Assembly (NCBI GenBank): GCA_018606805.1 | Contig: JAGYWI010000011.1 | Span: 1-64,000, forward strand | Reading direction: 5' to 3' | From: Candidatus Magnetomicrobium cryptolimnococcus | GTDB lineage: Bacteria; Nitrospirota; Thermodesulfovibrionia; Thermodesulfovibrionales; Magnetobacteriaceae | Length of the DNA: 64,000 nucleotides | Shown here: positions 35,745 through 45,541 of the stretch, one piece after another | Layout of the letters: each line of letters opens with the position of its first letter | How positions within the stretch are numbered: position 1 is the first letter of the stretch | Program-made: the position numbers and the translations under genes | Notes under the pieces: generated by a model | Database searches by the model: none | The model's input: only the letters and a program-made list of their open reading frames with translations | Told to the model about the DNA's origin: nothing

Positions 35745-36914
35745 ATGTCAAACTATATTAAAAAACGAACTATTCCTCTTTCTGAGCCTGAAATCTCAGG
35801 CAATGAATGGAAGTATATAAAAGAATGTTTAGATACAGGATGGGTATCCTCTGTTGGAGCTTATGTAGAGAAATTTGAACAGATGGTTGCACAATATTTA
35901 GGAGTAAAATTTGCAGTTGCAGTAGTAAACGGTACTTCTGCCCTTCATCTTGGGCTGTTTGCCTGCGGGGTTGTAGAAAACGACGAGGTTATAGTACCTA
36001 GTCTTACCTTTATAGCTCCAGTTAATGTAGTTAAGTATTGTGGTGCTAACCCTGTTTTTATGGACTGCGATGAAACATTATGTATTGACGTAGATAAAGT
36101 CAGCCAATTTATACACTCATACTGTGAGCAAAGAAGCTGCGGATATACTTATAACAAATACACAGGCAGAAGGGTAAAGGCAATAATACCTGTCCATGTA
36201 TTTGGCCATCCTGCTGAAATGGATAATTTAATTAGGCTATGTATTGATCGTAATATTGACATTATAGAGGATGCCACAGAAAGTCTTGGTTCTGAATACA
36301 AGGGTAAAAAGACTGGCACCTTTGGTAAAGTAGGGTGTTTTTCTTTTAATGGCAATAAATTGATTACAACAGGTGGAGGGGGTATGGTAGTTACAGACGA
36401 TAATCAGTTAGCTGAGAAGGTCAGACATCTATCTACGCAGGCAAAGAGGGACTCCATTGAATACTACCACGATGATATTGGATACAATTACAGATTGACC
36501 AATATTCAAGCTGCTATGGGGGTTGCTCAAATGGAAAGAATAGATGCATTTATTAAAATAAAAAGGGATAATGCAGCCTTATATAAAGAGTTACTGTCAG
36601 ATATAGACGAAGTATCATTGCTTTGGGAAAAGGATTTTGTAAAAAGTAATTTCTGGTTTTATACTATTAAAACCTCAAAACACCATAAAAATAATCTGAT
36701 TGACTTTTTATTATCAAAATATGTATATGTTAGACCTATATGGAAATTGATACATACTTTACCTATGTATAAAAATGAGATAATATACAATATTGATAAA
36801 TCTATTGATGCTTATGAATGTTGTATAAATCTTCCATGCAGTGTAGGGATTAGTGATAATGAAATAAACTTTGTGGTGGAAAATATTAAGGAATATTTTA
36901 TGCTTGTGTCGTAA
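35745..36914 (+). CDS. legC: LegC-like PLP aminotransferase
   Basis: A 389-residue DegT/DnrJ/EryC1 aminotransferase. The opening IPLSEPEISGNEWKYIKE and ECLDTGWVSSVG are the recognisable wording of LegC, which aminates C4 of the 4-keto-6-deoxy sugar made by LegB. The PLP lysine is in SFNGNKLITTGGGG (Lys about 205), so unlike the protein at 15764 this is a true aminotransferase. ATG 35745 (MSNYIKK) is preferred to a TTG nine bases upstream. The stop codon lies inside the 9-bp target duplication of the IS that follows, but the protein is unaffected. Confidence 0.88.
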   Translation: MSNYIKKRTIPLSEPEISGNEWKYIKECLDTGWVSSVGAYVEKFEQMVAQYLGVKFAVAVVNGTSALHLGLFACGVVENDEVIVPSLTFIAPVNVVKYCGANPVFMDCDETLCIDVDKVSQFIHSYCEQRSCGYTYNKYTGRRVKAIIPVHVFGHPAEMDNLIRLCIDRNIDIIEDATESLGSEYKGKKTGTFGKVGCFSFNGNKLITTGGGGMVVTDDNQLAEKVRHLSTQAKRDSIEYYHDDIGYNYRLTNIQAAMGVAQMERIDAFIKIKRDNAALYKELLSDIDEVSLLWEKDFVKSNFWFYTIKTSKHHKNNLIDFLLSKYVYVRPIWKLIHTLPMYKNEIIYNIDKSIDAYECCINLPCSVGISDNEINFVVENIKEYFMLVS

Positions 36915-36916
36915 GT
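36908..36916 (+). repeat. Target site duplication, left copy
   Basis: GTCGTAAGT here and again at 38114-38122 directly flank the element at 36917-38113. It includes the TAA of legC. Confidence 0.9.
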
Positions 36917-38113
36917 CAATACCGTTCGGTATAAATTTTAAAAATATTGTATAATAAAATATTAAAAAGGATGTTTGTAATGAAAAAAAGGGAAAAACAG
37001 TTTTTGGTGAAATTATAGAACCTGTTATACAGTTAATAATGTAAGAGGCAGGAAAAGTTAAAGATGATTTTACAACATATAAGCGTTGTTTTTACAATTT
37101 TGAAATTAATATATTATATGCAATATTAAATGATATAAAGAGCATTAGTTTACTTGTAACAGATATAAAGATTGCAATATTAACAAGAGAGCTATGTTTA
37201 GTTAACTCCTCCAAATCTATGTATTCTGATGCTTTTATCCGATATAAACCATCTATATATTGAAATGTTGTTTGCAAGTTATTGGAAAAACTAATTTTTT
37301 TAACGTAGCAGAAATTAAAGCATTGTGTAAAATTGTTTGTACGGATGGTTCCATATTTCCAGCCATTAAAACTATATTATGGTTTTTTTATAAAAAAAGA
37401 GTTAATGCTATCAAACTTCATTTATCTTTTAAAATAAATCGTATGATTCCAATTAATTTTATCAGTACAGAGGCAAATAGGTCTGAGAAAAAAATCCTTA
37501 TGTAAATGATCGAGACAGGTATTACGTTTATATTAGATAGAGGATATATTTGCTTTAATTTATTTTATGAGATTTGAGAAAAAAGGGCTTATTTTATTGT
37601 GCATGGTAAAGAGTATCGTATGATAATATTTGATACCATGGGAGAACAATTTATTTTATTGACAAATAGATTTGATTTAAAGACTTATGAAGTAATCATG
37701 TTATTGCCTACCATTAGTAGGTAGAGTTAATATGCCGTTTTCTAAAAAGAACTATGAACGGAATCATTTAATGAGATATGACCCAATAGAATTTAAATAC
37801 AGTTTATTTTATATATGATTAGTTATTTATTCCTATTATATTGCAAATGGAGATGTGAACTTTAATAACAAGCAAATAATAGATATAGAAAATAAATCAA
37901 CTGAAAATTATACAGATTATATCTGACAGTAAATTTTGTTTAGTAAATCAATATGTGTGCGGCTTAGTATCGTTAGTAGGTAAAAAATTACAACGATACT
38001 GGAAAATAGGAATCCATTGGTTTACCACAATCAGAAACGTCTTTATGGATTCATTTACTCCTGATACTATTAAACTTATGTTACGGACACATTGATTATG
38101 CCGAACGGTATTA
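36917..38113 (+). mobile_element. IS4-family insertion sequence, 1197 bp, inactive
   Basis: The ends are CAATACCGTTCGGTATAA and, on the other strand, TAATACCGTTCGGCATAA (16 of 18 bases equal). A 9-bp duplication flanks it. Inside is a broken transposase. A related terminus lies at 1-121 in the opposite orientation. The 9-bp duplication and transposase motifs fit the IS4 family. It separates legC from neuD, which would otherwise be 61 bp apart, and may reduce downstream transcription unless antitermination or an outward promoter compensates. Confidence 0.88.
36980..37880 (+). pseudogene. Degenerate IS4-type DDE transposase
   Basis: From ATG 36980 the frame is lost within about a dozen codons. 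Pieces in different frames give VFGEIIEPVIQLI, EAGKVKDDFTTYKRCF, CTDGSIFPA (first catalytic Asp, codon 37344-37346), ILDRGY (second Asp, 37536-37538) and LYCKWRCEL at 37836-37862 (like the YxxR..E region with the third acid). Several frameshifts and stops make it non-functional. Confidence 0.8.
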
Positions 38114-38122
38114 GTCGTAAGT
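38114..38122 (+). repeat. Target site duplication, right copy
   Basis: GTCGTAAGT, identical to 36908-36916. Exact identity implies insertion without later rearrangement, although the transposase itself has decayed. Confidence 0.9.
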
Positions 38123-38181
38123 TTTTTGGAGTATTATTCTTAGTTAAAAATAAGTCTTTCTTCAAAAATAAAAATACACCG

Positions 38182-38808
38182 ATGCAAAAAATCGTAATAC
38201 TTGGAGGGGGGGGGCATGCAAGGGTTCTAATAGACTTTATAAGGACTTTAGGTCTATACGAAATTGTTGGGATTGTAGACTCACAGCTTGACGCTGGAGT
38301 AATGGTTTATGGTGTAGCTGTAATAGGTGATGATGAAATGCTTTTGCAGTTACATTTAAATGGAATAAGAAATGCCTGTATTGGAGTAGGAAGTGTAAGA
38401 TACAACAAGAAGAGGATATTGTTATATGAAAAGGTTAAAAATGTTGGTTTTGCAGTTCCTACTTTGATACATCCAAAATCGATTATTTCAGAAAGTGCGG
38501 TTATTGAAGAAGGAGCTCAGATAATGGCAGGAGCTATTGTTGGTCCAAATGTATTTATTGGAGAAAATTCAATTATAAATACTGCGGCTATAATAGAGCA
38601 TGATTCTAAGATAGGTGCACATGTACATATATGTCCTGGAGCAATAGTCTGTGGTGGGTGTGTTATTGGTGAAGGAACATTTGTTGGGGTTGGTGCTACC
38701 ATAATTCAAGGAATTAAAGTAGGGAATAAGGCAACCATAGCTGCTAGAGCTTTAGTTATAAATGATATATCAGACGATATTATCGTAAAGGGGTTGCCAG
38801 CTAAATGA
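38182..38808 (+). CDS. neuD: NeuD/PglD/LegH-like sugar N-acetyltransferase
   Basis: A 208-residue acyltransferase. The N-terminal domain begins KIVILGGGGHARVLIDFI and binds the UDP/GDP-sugar. The C-terminal left-handed beta-helix shows hexapeptide repeats (AVIEEGAQIMAGAIVG, FIGENSIINTAA, IGEGTFVGVGA). The catalytic His is expected in IEHDSKIG. It would acetylate the 4-amino group made by LegC, as LegH does. ATG 38182 is chosen because an upstream ATG at 38098 lies in the IS end. A run of nine G at 38206-38214 encodes the glycines of the GGGGH motif and could slip. Confidence 0.82.
   Translation: MQKIVILGGGGHARVLIDFIRTLGLYEIVGIVDSQLDAGVMVYGVAVIGDDEMLLQLHLNGIRNACIGVGSVRYNKKRILLYEKVKNVGFAVPTLIHPKSIISESAVIEEGAQIMAGAIVGPNVFIGENSIINTAAIIEHDSKIGAHVHICPGAIVCGGCVIGEGTFVGVGATIIQGIKVGNKATIAARALVINDISDDIIVKGLPAK
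38206..38214 (+). repeat. G9 homopolymer inside neuD
   Basis: Nine consecutive G in codons 9-12 region of an otherwise very AT-rich gene. Gain or loss of one G would frameshift the protein after about ten residues. Poly-G tracts in glycan genes are classic phase-variation sites in Campylobacter. Confidence 0.8.
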
Positions 38809-38925
38809 GGATATTTATGGTAATGAAAGGTATCATCAAACTATTGAGTAATAAGAAATTAATTGTTTTTGAGCAAGCTTAACTAAAAATGGATATATAT
38901 CTCGGTATTTGATAGGATAAAATAA

Positions 38926-41151
38926 ATGGAGTTTTTAGAACATCTTTTCGTATTTATAAGATATTATCTATATTCATTTAAATTTGATTTAATTAATATT
39001 AGAATATTTCAAGAATATCTTTTTTTTAAAAAGATTTTTTTATATGGTTCATGGTTATTGCTTATTATTTTATCTATTTTTCCATTAGTTAATATTTATT
39101 ATGGATTCAAAAAGCATCAATATATTTCATATGTTTCTATTTTACTTACTCTCCCAAGCGCTTTTTTAATATTTTCTTTAAAATCTCACCATGAGGATGT
39201 TTTGATAGAAGTAGCGTATCTGAATTACACAAATTTATTTATCTTTTTAATGTTATTTTATTTATACGCCAAAGTTTATTTATTAAATAATACTATAGAA
39301 GGTAAATTTTATATACTTAAGTGGACAGCATGTTTTTTAGTATCTTTGTCTTTAATTTCACGACTTATTTATAAATATAATTATGATTCAATTTTTACTA
39401 TATTATTTTATTTTGGTGATTTCATTGTTATTGGAGTAGTATTAACGCAATGCTTTCAGTGGCTATATAGTTTTAAAAGTTTTTATGATAATTTGATGAA
39501 AAATCTTTGTTTTATAATAATAATAATGTTAGTATTAATAACTACTGGTATTCAACGTTTCATTGGCCCTAGTAACTTTTTTTGTATACATATAATAATG
39601 TCTGTTTTATGTATTAGATATATAATTAAAATACCTTTTAAACATTTTGATGAAATTATAACAAAATTTAGCAATATAGAAAAATATATAAAATTGTCTT
39701 TTATTATCTTACTTTTTCCAATTATCCTATATCTTTTTTATCCAGGTGTACCAGACGCTGATATTATTAGTGTATCAGAATTTATAGGTTTTTTATTACA
39801 AGGAAAATTTTTATTCAGTGCTCCAACAGGTTATTTTAATGAGATATTCCAAATCAGATATCCTGCAGGTATTGCCTCATTAGGTTATTTTATATGTGCA
39901 ATACTCAATTTAAGGGGGTCTGATGGTCTTTTTATTACTTGGATTCTGTGTTATATTGTTTTCATTTTGTCGATTTTTTACTTTTCAAAAAAAATTAAAA
40001 TTTCTCCTTTTTGGCCTCTATTGTTTATTGTATGCAATGCCACTCTTTCAGCACGTGGATTCACTGGTGGGCAACTTCAAGAAATGCTTGCCTATACATT
40101 ATGTCTTTATTCTTTGATGGTTTTTTTAGATGATTCAAAGGAAAAAGGTTTAAATTTTCCCTTGCTTATTTCCTCTATTTTTTTTTCAGCTGCTTTTGTT
40201 ACCCAACCAATGGTAGCAATTGTTTTTTGTTTACCACTTTTATATGCTTTTCTTCATCATATAAAATTCAAATTTAAAAATCTCTTTACGTACTATTTTT
40301 TAATAGCTCTCTGCCCTCTTGTTTTAACAATTATTTATTACTATTTCACAGTATTTGGTGCTACAAATTCTCCTGCTATACCAATGAGTAACGATATGTC
40401 AAGTTTTTTATATAATGTTTTTTATATGTTGACTAACTTTTATACTATTACATGGCCTTTGTTTTTTGTGTTTATATATATTGCTATTATTGGAAAGAAT
40501 GGTTACTGGAAGTATGGACAAGCGGTTATATTTATTTCTTGGGGATTGAATGCAATTATAGTAGATGGTTTGTTCAATAAAGGAAGTTCTTATGGAAGCT
40601 TTAGTATTATTGCACTTCTTGCTATTGGCGCAGGTCTTTTATCAGATTTGGTAAAACAAAATATTACACTATCTCAAACTATGAAATTAGGGATAAATAT
40701 TTTATTAGGATTATTATGGATTATCAATTCATTTCTTCAAGATTTTCCTATGAATATAATGAATTATACCGCTAAAGGTCCTTATACAACCCATGCTGAT
40801 ATTAAACTTGGAAGGATGATTGAAAAAATTGTACCTTACGATGCTTTTATTTTAAACATTGTAGACCCGGGTGTATCTTTATTATTTGCATTGCCTGCAC
40901 GTGGTAATTTTTCACGAAATACTGTCTATAGACGACTGGGTGGGCACCAACTTAAGAATGGAGATGGTGACTCTCATGGAATTAGTGTGGGTACTTGTAC
41001 TGAAGAAAATGCTTATATTATTAAAAAATACTTGCAAAGTTATAATATTACGCATATTTTTATTAGTTCACAAAAAAATATATCTAATAAATACCATTGT
41101 TTTGGAAATCCAAAGCTAAAATTTCAAAATAGTATATTAATTGAAATATAG
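38926..41151 (+). CDS. Large polytopic membrane protein, GT-C glycosyltransferase-like
   Basis: A 741-residue protein with many hydrophobic helices from about 35 to 610 and a soluble C-terminal part of some 125 residues. A loop with PGVPDADIISVSEF (about 277-290) precedes YPAGIASLGYF; acidic residues in such an early loop are typical of GT-C enzymes that use lipid-phosphate donors. It could equally be a polymerase-like protein of the locus, since no Wzy was recognised. AGGA lies upstream of the ATG. Function not certain. Membrane location is. Confidence 0.6.
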   Translation: MEFLEHLFVFIRYYLYSFKFDLINIRIFQEYLFFKKIFLYGSWLLLIILSIFPLVNIYYGFKKHQYISYVSILLTLPSAFLIFSLKSHHEDVLIEVAYLNYTNLFIFLMLFYLYAKVYLLNNTIEGKFYILKWTACFLVSLSLISRLIYKYNYDSIFTILFYFGDFIVIGVVLTQCFQWLYSFKSFYDNLMKNLCFIIIIMLVLITTGIQRFIGPSNFFCIHIIMSVLCIRYIIKIPFKHFDEIITKFSNIEKYIKLSFIILLFPIILYLFYPGVPDADIISVSEFIGFLLQGKFLFSAPTGYFNEIFQIRYPAGIASLGYFICAILNLRGSDGLFITWILCYIVFILSIFYFSKKIKISPFWPLLFIVCNATLSARGFTGGQLQEMLAYTLCLYSLMVFLDDSKEKGLNFPLLISSIFFSAAFVTQPMVAIVFCLPLLYAFLHHIKFKFKNLFTYYFLIALCPLVLTIIYYYFTVFGATNSPAIPMSNDMSSFLYNVFYMLTNFYTITWPLFFVFIYIAIIGKNGYWKYGQAVIFISWGLNAIIVDGLFNKGSSYGSFSIIALLAIGAGLLSDLVKQNITLSQTMKLGINILLGLLWIINSFLQDFPMNIMNYTAKGPYTTHADIKLGRMIEKIVPYDAFILNIVDPGVSLLFALPARGNFSRNTVYRRLGGHQLKNGDGDSHGISVGTCTEENAYIIKKYLQSYNITHIFISSQKNISNKYHCFGNPKLKFQNSILIEI

Positions 41152-41281
41152 ATATTGCTATTAAAGTTTAAGATATTGTCTTAACAAAAACTAATAAGGT
41201 TAAATAAAAGCTAAAAATGCAAATTGCTCAAAATGGAGAAAGACAATTAATTAGGTTTTTTGTTGGAGGGTTGCTATCTAA

Positions 41282-42283
41282 ATGAAGATATTTATTATAG
41301 CTGAGGCAGGTGTAAATCATAATGGTTCAATAGACATAGCAAAAAGACTTGTTGACTGTGCCGTAGATGCAGGGGCTGATGCTATTAAGTTTCAGACCTT
41401 CAAGGCTGAAAAGTTTGTTAGTTCTTTTGCCCCCAAGGCTTCCTATCAAGAAGCAACAACTAATCCTGAAGATTCGCAGCTTGAAATGATAAGGAAGCTT
41501 GAGCTAAATCATAGCGCTCATAAAGAGCTAATGTCCTATTGTAATGATAAAGGGATTATCTTTCTTTCGACTCCATTTGATTTGGACAGCATTAATCTAT
41601 TGTATGACCTTGGGCTTGATATATTCAAGATACCATCAGGAGAGATAACAAATCTCCCATATTTAAAAAGTATAGGGGCATTAAGAAAGAAAATTATATT
41701 ATCAACTGGCATGGCTGATTTAGGGGAAATAGAGGATGTCTTAGATATACTTATGGAAGCTGGAACTGAAAAAGGAGATATAATCGTTTTACACTGCAAT
41801 ACTGAGTATCCCACACCGTTTGAAGATGTAAACCTTCAGGCAATGTTAACTATAAGGGATACCTTTAAGGTAAAAGTCGGCTATTCTGATCATACATCAG
41901 GAATTGAGATCCCAATAGCTGCAGCTGCTTTAGGTGCGTGTGTTATTGAGAAGCATTTTACACTTGATAGGAATATGCAAGGGCCTGATCACAAAGCCTC
42001 GCTTATACCAGATGAATTAAAGAACATGGTTAATTCTATTAGAAATATTGAAAAAGCATTAGGTAATGGGATTAAAAAACCATCTGTATCTGAATTAAAA
42101 AACAAACCTATTGCAAGAAAGAGCATTGTCGCAGATAGATGTATAACTAAATCAGAAGTATTTACAGAGTATAATATTGCTGCAAAAAGACCTGGCACAG
42201 GTATAAGCCCTATGCTGTGGGATAATGTAATAGGCAGAAAGGCAGTAAGAGATTTTAATGAAGATGAATTAATTGAAATCTAA
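41282..42283 (+). CDS. neuB: NeuB/LegI nonulosonic acid synthase
   Basis: A 333-residue complete synthase: IAEAGVNHNGSIDIAKRL (6-23), DAIKFQTFKAEKFV, STGMADLGEIEDVL, GYSDHTSGIEIPIA, IEKHFTLDRNMQGPDH, and a C-terminal SAF domain (RKSIVADRCI, KRPGTGISPMLWD). It condenses PEP with a 2,4-diacetamido-trideoxy hexose or ManNAc-type aldose. Its stop overlaps the next gene's start (TAATG), and it heads a tightly coupled neuB-neuC-ptmE-neuB2-spsF string as in legionaminate loci. GGAGGG precedes the ATG by 11 bp. Legionaminate rather than sialate is favoured by LegB/LegC/PtmE. Confidence 0.9.
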   Translation: MKIFIIAEAGVNHNGSIDIAKRLVDCAVDAGADAIKFQTFKAEKFVSSFAPKASYQEATTNPEDSQLEMIRKLELNHSAHKELMSYCNDKGIIFLSTPFDLDSINLLYDLGLDIFKIPSGEITNLPYLKSIGALRKKIILSTGMADLGEIEDVLDILMEAGTEKGDIIVLHCNTEYPTPFEDVNLQAMLTIRDTFKVKVGYSDHTSGIEIPIAAAALGACVIEKHFTLDRNMQGPDHKASLIPDELKNMVNSIRNIEKALGNGIKKPSVSELKNKPIARKSIVADRCITKSEVFTEYNIAAKRPGTGISPMLWDNVIGRKAVRDFNEDELIEI

Positions 42284-43446
42284 TGCGTAAAATAGCAATT
42301 GTTACAGGTACAAGAGCCGAATATGGACTGCTTTATTGGATTATTAAAGGTGTAAATGATGTTCCAGAGCTACAACTTCAGCTTATAGTAACAGGCATGC
42401 ACCTTTCGCATGAATTTGGTATGACTGTTAGAGAGATTGAAAAGGATGGTTTTTCAATCGCTGAAAGGGTTGATATGCTCCTTTCCTCAGATAGCGAGCC
42501 AGCAATAGCAACATCAATGGGAGTTGGTATAATAGGGTTTGCAAAGGCTTATGAAAGGCTTAAGCCCAATTTACTGGTGGTACTAGGCGATAGATTTGAG
42601 ATATTTTCAGCAGTTACAGCAGCCCTGCCTTTTAGATTTCCTATTGCCCATATTCACGGAGGGGAAAGCTCTGAGGGTGCAATTGACGAGTCTATTAGAC
42701 ATGCTATTACTAAGATGAGCCATATTCATTTCACTTCAACTGAAACATATAGAAATAGGGTTATTCAGATGGGAGAACCCCCTGATAGGGTGTTTTGTTA
42801 CGGAGCGCCTGGTATAGATAATATTAATAGACTTAAATTAATTAAAAAAAAACAGTTATTAGTAGAATTAGATATTCCAGAGGATAAGAGATTAGGGATA
42901 GTTACTTATCATCCTGTAACACTTGAAAAGGGCTTATCTGAATCACATATTTTTGAGCTATTAAAAGCTCTAAAAATTTTTACAGATATATATTGGATAT
43001 TTACCTTCCCTAATGCAGATAATGAAGGTAGGATTATAATTGAGAGGATAAAGAATTTTGTGGGTGAAACCGAAAATAGGGGTAAGGTTTTTAAATCGTT
43101 GGGACAATTAAGATACCTTTCTCTGCTTAAGCATTCAGATTTAATGGTTGGTAACTCTTCTAGTGGTTTAATAGAGGCTCCTTCTTTCAAATTGCCTGTT
43201 GTTAATATTGGCAACAGACAAAAAGGAAGGGTGCGAGGAAGGAATATAATAGATGTTCAGAAATGTGAGAGAGAGTTTATTATTAAAGCAATAAGTAAGG
43301 CACTTTCAGAAGAATTTAAGGATTCTTTGGAAAATATGAAAAATCCCTATGGAGATGGAAATGTAAGCGATAAGATTGTTGAGGTTCTTAAGACTCATCC
43401 CTTATCGGACATATTACAAAAGACTTTTTTTGATTATAAAATATGA
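42283..43446 (+). CDS. neuC: NeuC/LegG hydrolysing UDP-sugar 2-epimerase
   Basis: A 387-residue protein with VTGTRAEYGLLYWII (6-20), LGDRFEIFSAVTAAL, HIHGGESSEGAIDE, YHPVTLE and NSSSGLIEAPS, the full set of hydrolysing 2-epimerases. It releases the nucleotide and inverts C2 to give the free manno-configured sugar for NeuB. It overlaps neuB by one base and ptmE by four (ATGA), so all are translated together. In Leg pathways LegG acts on the GDP or UDP-diNAcBac derivative. Confidence 0.9.
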   Translation: MRKIAIVTGTRAEYGLLYWIIKGVNDVPELQLQLIVTGMHLSHEFGMTVREIEKDGFSIAERVDMLLSSDSEPAIATSMGVGIIGFAKAYERLKPNLLVVLGDRFEIFSAVTAALPFRFPIAHIHGGESSEGAIDESIRHAITKMSHIHFTSTETYRNRVIQMGEPPDRVFCYGAPGIDNINRLKLIKKKQLLVELDIPEDKRLGIVTYHPVTLEKGLSESHIFELLKALKIFTDIYWIFTFPNADNEGRIIIERIKNFVGETENRGKVFKSLGQLRYLSLLKHSDLMVGNSSSGLIEAPSFKLPVVNIGNRQKGRVRGRNIIDVQKCEREFIIKAISKALSEEFKDSLENMKNPYGDGNVSDKIVEVLKTHPLSDILQKTFFDYKI

Positions 43447-44492
43447 GCAAAAACTGGAGAGAATCATTATTACCTCCAACCGTAACTGTTAAAGAGGCAA
43501 AACATGTTATTGACAATAGTCCGCTTCATATTGCCATTATAGTTGACGGAGACAGGAGGCTATTAGGAATAGTAACTCAAAGTGATTTTAGAAAGGGCTT
43601 ATTAAATCATGTGAATCTTGAAGACCCTGTTAGTTTTATTATGAATAATAAACCAACAACCGCTTTTTTAGGAGATAATAAGGGGAAAATAGATAATTTT
43701 TTTATTAAGACAAATCTAATGCATCTGCCCATTGTTGATAAAGATGGTATATTAGCAAGCGTTGAATATTATGATGAACATTTAAAAATTGACAAACATA
43801 ACAGTTGGATGGTTATTATGGCTGGTGGTTTAGGAAATCGTTTGAGGCCATTAACTGAAACTGTACCTAAACCACTTTTAAAGGTTGGAGAGAGACCTAT
43901 TTTAGAAAATATTATAATTAATTGTATTAATTATGGTTTTAATAAGTTTTACATTTCTGTTAATTATAAATCTGACTTGATAGAAGATTATTTTGGTGAC
44001 GGTTCAATATGGAATGTACAAATAGAATATTTAAGAGAAGAAAAAAAAATGGGTACTGCCGGTGCCCTATCTCTTTTACCCGAGGTTCCTACAACACCAA
44101 TATTTGTAATGAATGGTGATATAATGACTGAACTGAACTTTCAGGAGTTAATCAATTTTCATTTTGAACACAATGCTTACGCAACTATGTGTGTAAAGGA
44201 GTACGATTTTACAGTTCCCTATGGAGTTGTATGTGTTAACGGCAATAAAATTAAATGTATTGATGAGAAACCAATACATAGATTTTTTATAAATGCTGGA
44301 ATTTATATATTTGACCCAGATGTATTAAAATTTATACCAAAATATGAGCCGCTTGATATGCCTGATTTATTTAGAATGATAATTGACGATAATAAAGCAA
44401 CAGTTGCTTTTCCCATTCATGAATATTGGCTCGATATTGGACGAATAGATGACTACAAGAAGGCTAATTCTGATATAACAGGTTTTGTGTAA
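43443..44492 (+). CDS. ptmE: PtmE-like guanylyltransferase with CBS pair
   Basis: A 349-residue protein. Residues 1-118 are two CBS domains (IAIIVDGDRRLLGIVTQSDF 30-49, and HLPIVDKDGIL). Residues 122-349 are a sugar nucleotidyltransferase (MAGGLGNRLRPLTETVPKP 126-144, NGDI, INAGIYIF). This CBS+NTase build is that of PtmE, glucosamine-1-phosphate guanylyltransferase, which opens the GDP-sugar-based legionaminate pathway in Campylobacter. CBS domains may sense adenine nucleotides. It overlaps both neighbours. Confidence 0.85.
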   Translation: MSKNWRESLLPPTVTVKEAKHVIDNSPLHIAIIVDGDRRLLGIVTQSDFRKGLLNHVNLEDPVSFIMNNKPTTAFLGDNKGKIDNFFIKTNLMHLPIVDKDGILASVEYYDEHLKIDKHNSWMVIMAGGLGNRLRPLTETVPKPLLKVGERPILENIIINCINYGFNKFYISVNYKSDLIEDYFGDGSIWNVQIEYLREEKKMGTAGALSLLPEVPTTPIFVMNGDIMTELNFQELINFHFEHNAYATMCVKEYDFTVPYGVVCVNGNKIKCIDEKPIHRFFINAGIYIFDPDVLKFIPKYEPLDMPDLFRMIIDDNKATVAFPIHEYWLDIGRIDDYKKANSDITGFV

Positions 44493-45541
44493 TGAAATTA
44501 ATTGCAGAAACAGCATGGCATCATCAAGGTGATTTTGCCTATTTTAGAAGATTAGTTAAATCCATTGCCATGTATTCAATGGCTGATATAATTAAGGTTC
44601 ATATTACAATGAATCTTGACGAATATATGAACTCAGATCATCCCTTATATCTGCAGCTTAAGGATTGGCTTTTAACCGCTGAGCAATGGATAGAAATTCT
44701 TGATATAATCGTTGACAGTAATAAACAGCTAATGATCTTGTTTAACGATATGGATGCCATTGAATTTGGTATGAGATATAAGCCTGAATATGTTGAGATT
44801 CATTCTGTTAGTCTCAATGACGTAAAATTATTTGATAAATTAAAGGAATATGTCTTACAACAGACAAAAATATTTTTAGGCGTAGGTGGTTCTACTTTTG
44901 AAGAATATGATAAGGCAATAAATTGCTTAAATCATAAAAATACCGTATTGATGCACGGTTTTCAGAATTATCCTACAAACTATTCTGATATTAATTTCAG
45001 AAAAATAAGAACTATAATGGGTATATATAAAGATTTTCAACATGGTTATGCAGACCATACTGCTTGGAATGAACCAAATAATCTTCTAATAACACTATTG
45101 GGCGCGTCCCATGGGATGGATTATGTTGAAAAGCATGTGACTATAGATTATGGAGTGGAAAAGGCTGACTGGTCAGCCGCAATTAGTATAGAGATGTTTA
45201 ATAGGTTATGCGAAAAAAGTAAGATTATTGAAGAATGTATGGGCAGCGGTGAGCTGACTTTGAACCAGGCAGAATTACAATATTGCATTTACGGTCCAAT
45301 GAAAAAAGCAGCTATACTTAATAGAAATATTAAAAAAGATGAAATCTTTTCTCTTGATATGATAGATTTTAAGCGAACTGGACAGAAAGCAGACCTATCA
45401 CAAGTTGAGGTTATAAATAACGTTGCCAGGCAGTTTTCTCAGGATGTGAATAAAGGCCAAGTATTGCTTAAAAAACATTTAGTTTCAATAGTTGATGCTG
45501 ATATGGATATAACAAAAAAGATTAATAGGGTGTCTTCATGA
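44492..45541 (+). CDS. Divergent NeuB-like synthase 2
   Basis: A 349-residue NeuB relative: LIAETAWHHQGDFAYF (3-18) replaces the usual IAEAGxNHNG, HADHTAW-like GYADHTAWNE stands for SDH, and VEKHVTIDYG and a SAF-type C-terminus (AAILNRNIKKDEIF) follow. It shares one base with the upstream stop and overlaps the SpsF gene by four. Its divergence suggests a different aldose or 2-keto acid from the canonical NeuB at 41282. The pair with SpsF repeats the fused protein at 24326. Confidence 0.82.
   Translation: MKLIAETAWHHQGDFAYFRRLVKSIAMYSMADIIKVHITMNLDEYMNSDHPLYLQLKDWLLTAEQWIEILDIIVDSNKQLMILFNDMDAIEFGMRYKPEYVEIHSVSLNDVKLFDKLKEYVLQQTKIFLGVGGSTFEEYDKAINCLNHKNTVLMHGFQNYPTNYSDINFRKIRTIMGIYKDFQHGYADHTAWNEPNNLLITLLGASHGMDYVEKHVTIDYGVEKADWSAAISIEMFNRLCEKSKIIEECMGSGELTLNQAELQYCIYGPMKKAAILNRNIKKDEIFSLDMIDFKRTGQKADLSQVEVINNVARQFSQDVNKGQVLLKKHLVSIVDADMDITKKINRVSS

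Noticed and set aside
37260-37505. An 81-codon open frame on the plus strand
   Set aside because: It is a fragment of the broken IS transposase (contains CTDGSIFPA), not a separate gene.
38098-38181. Earlier ATG for the acetyltransferase at 38092/38098
   Set aside because: These codons lie in the IS end and would add unrelated residues. The fold starts at MQKIVILG (38182).
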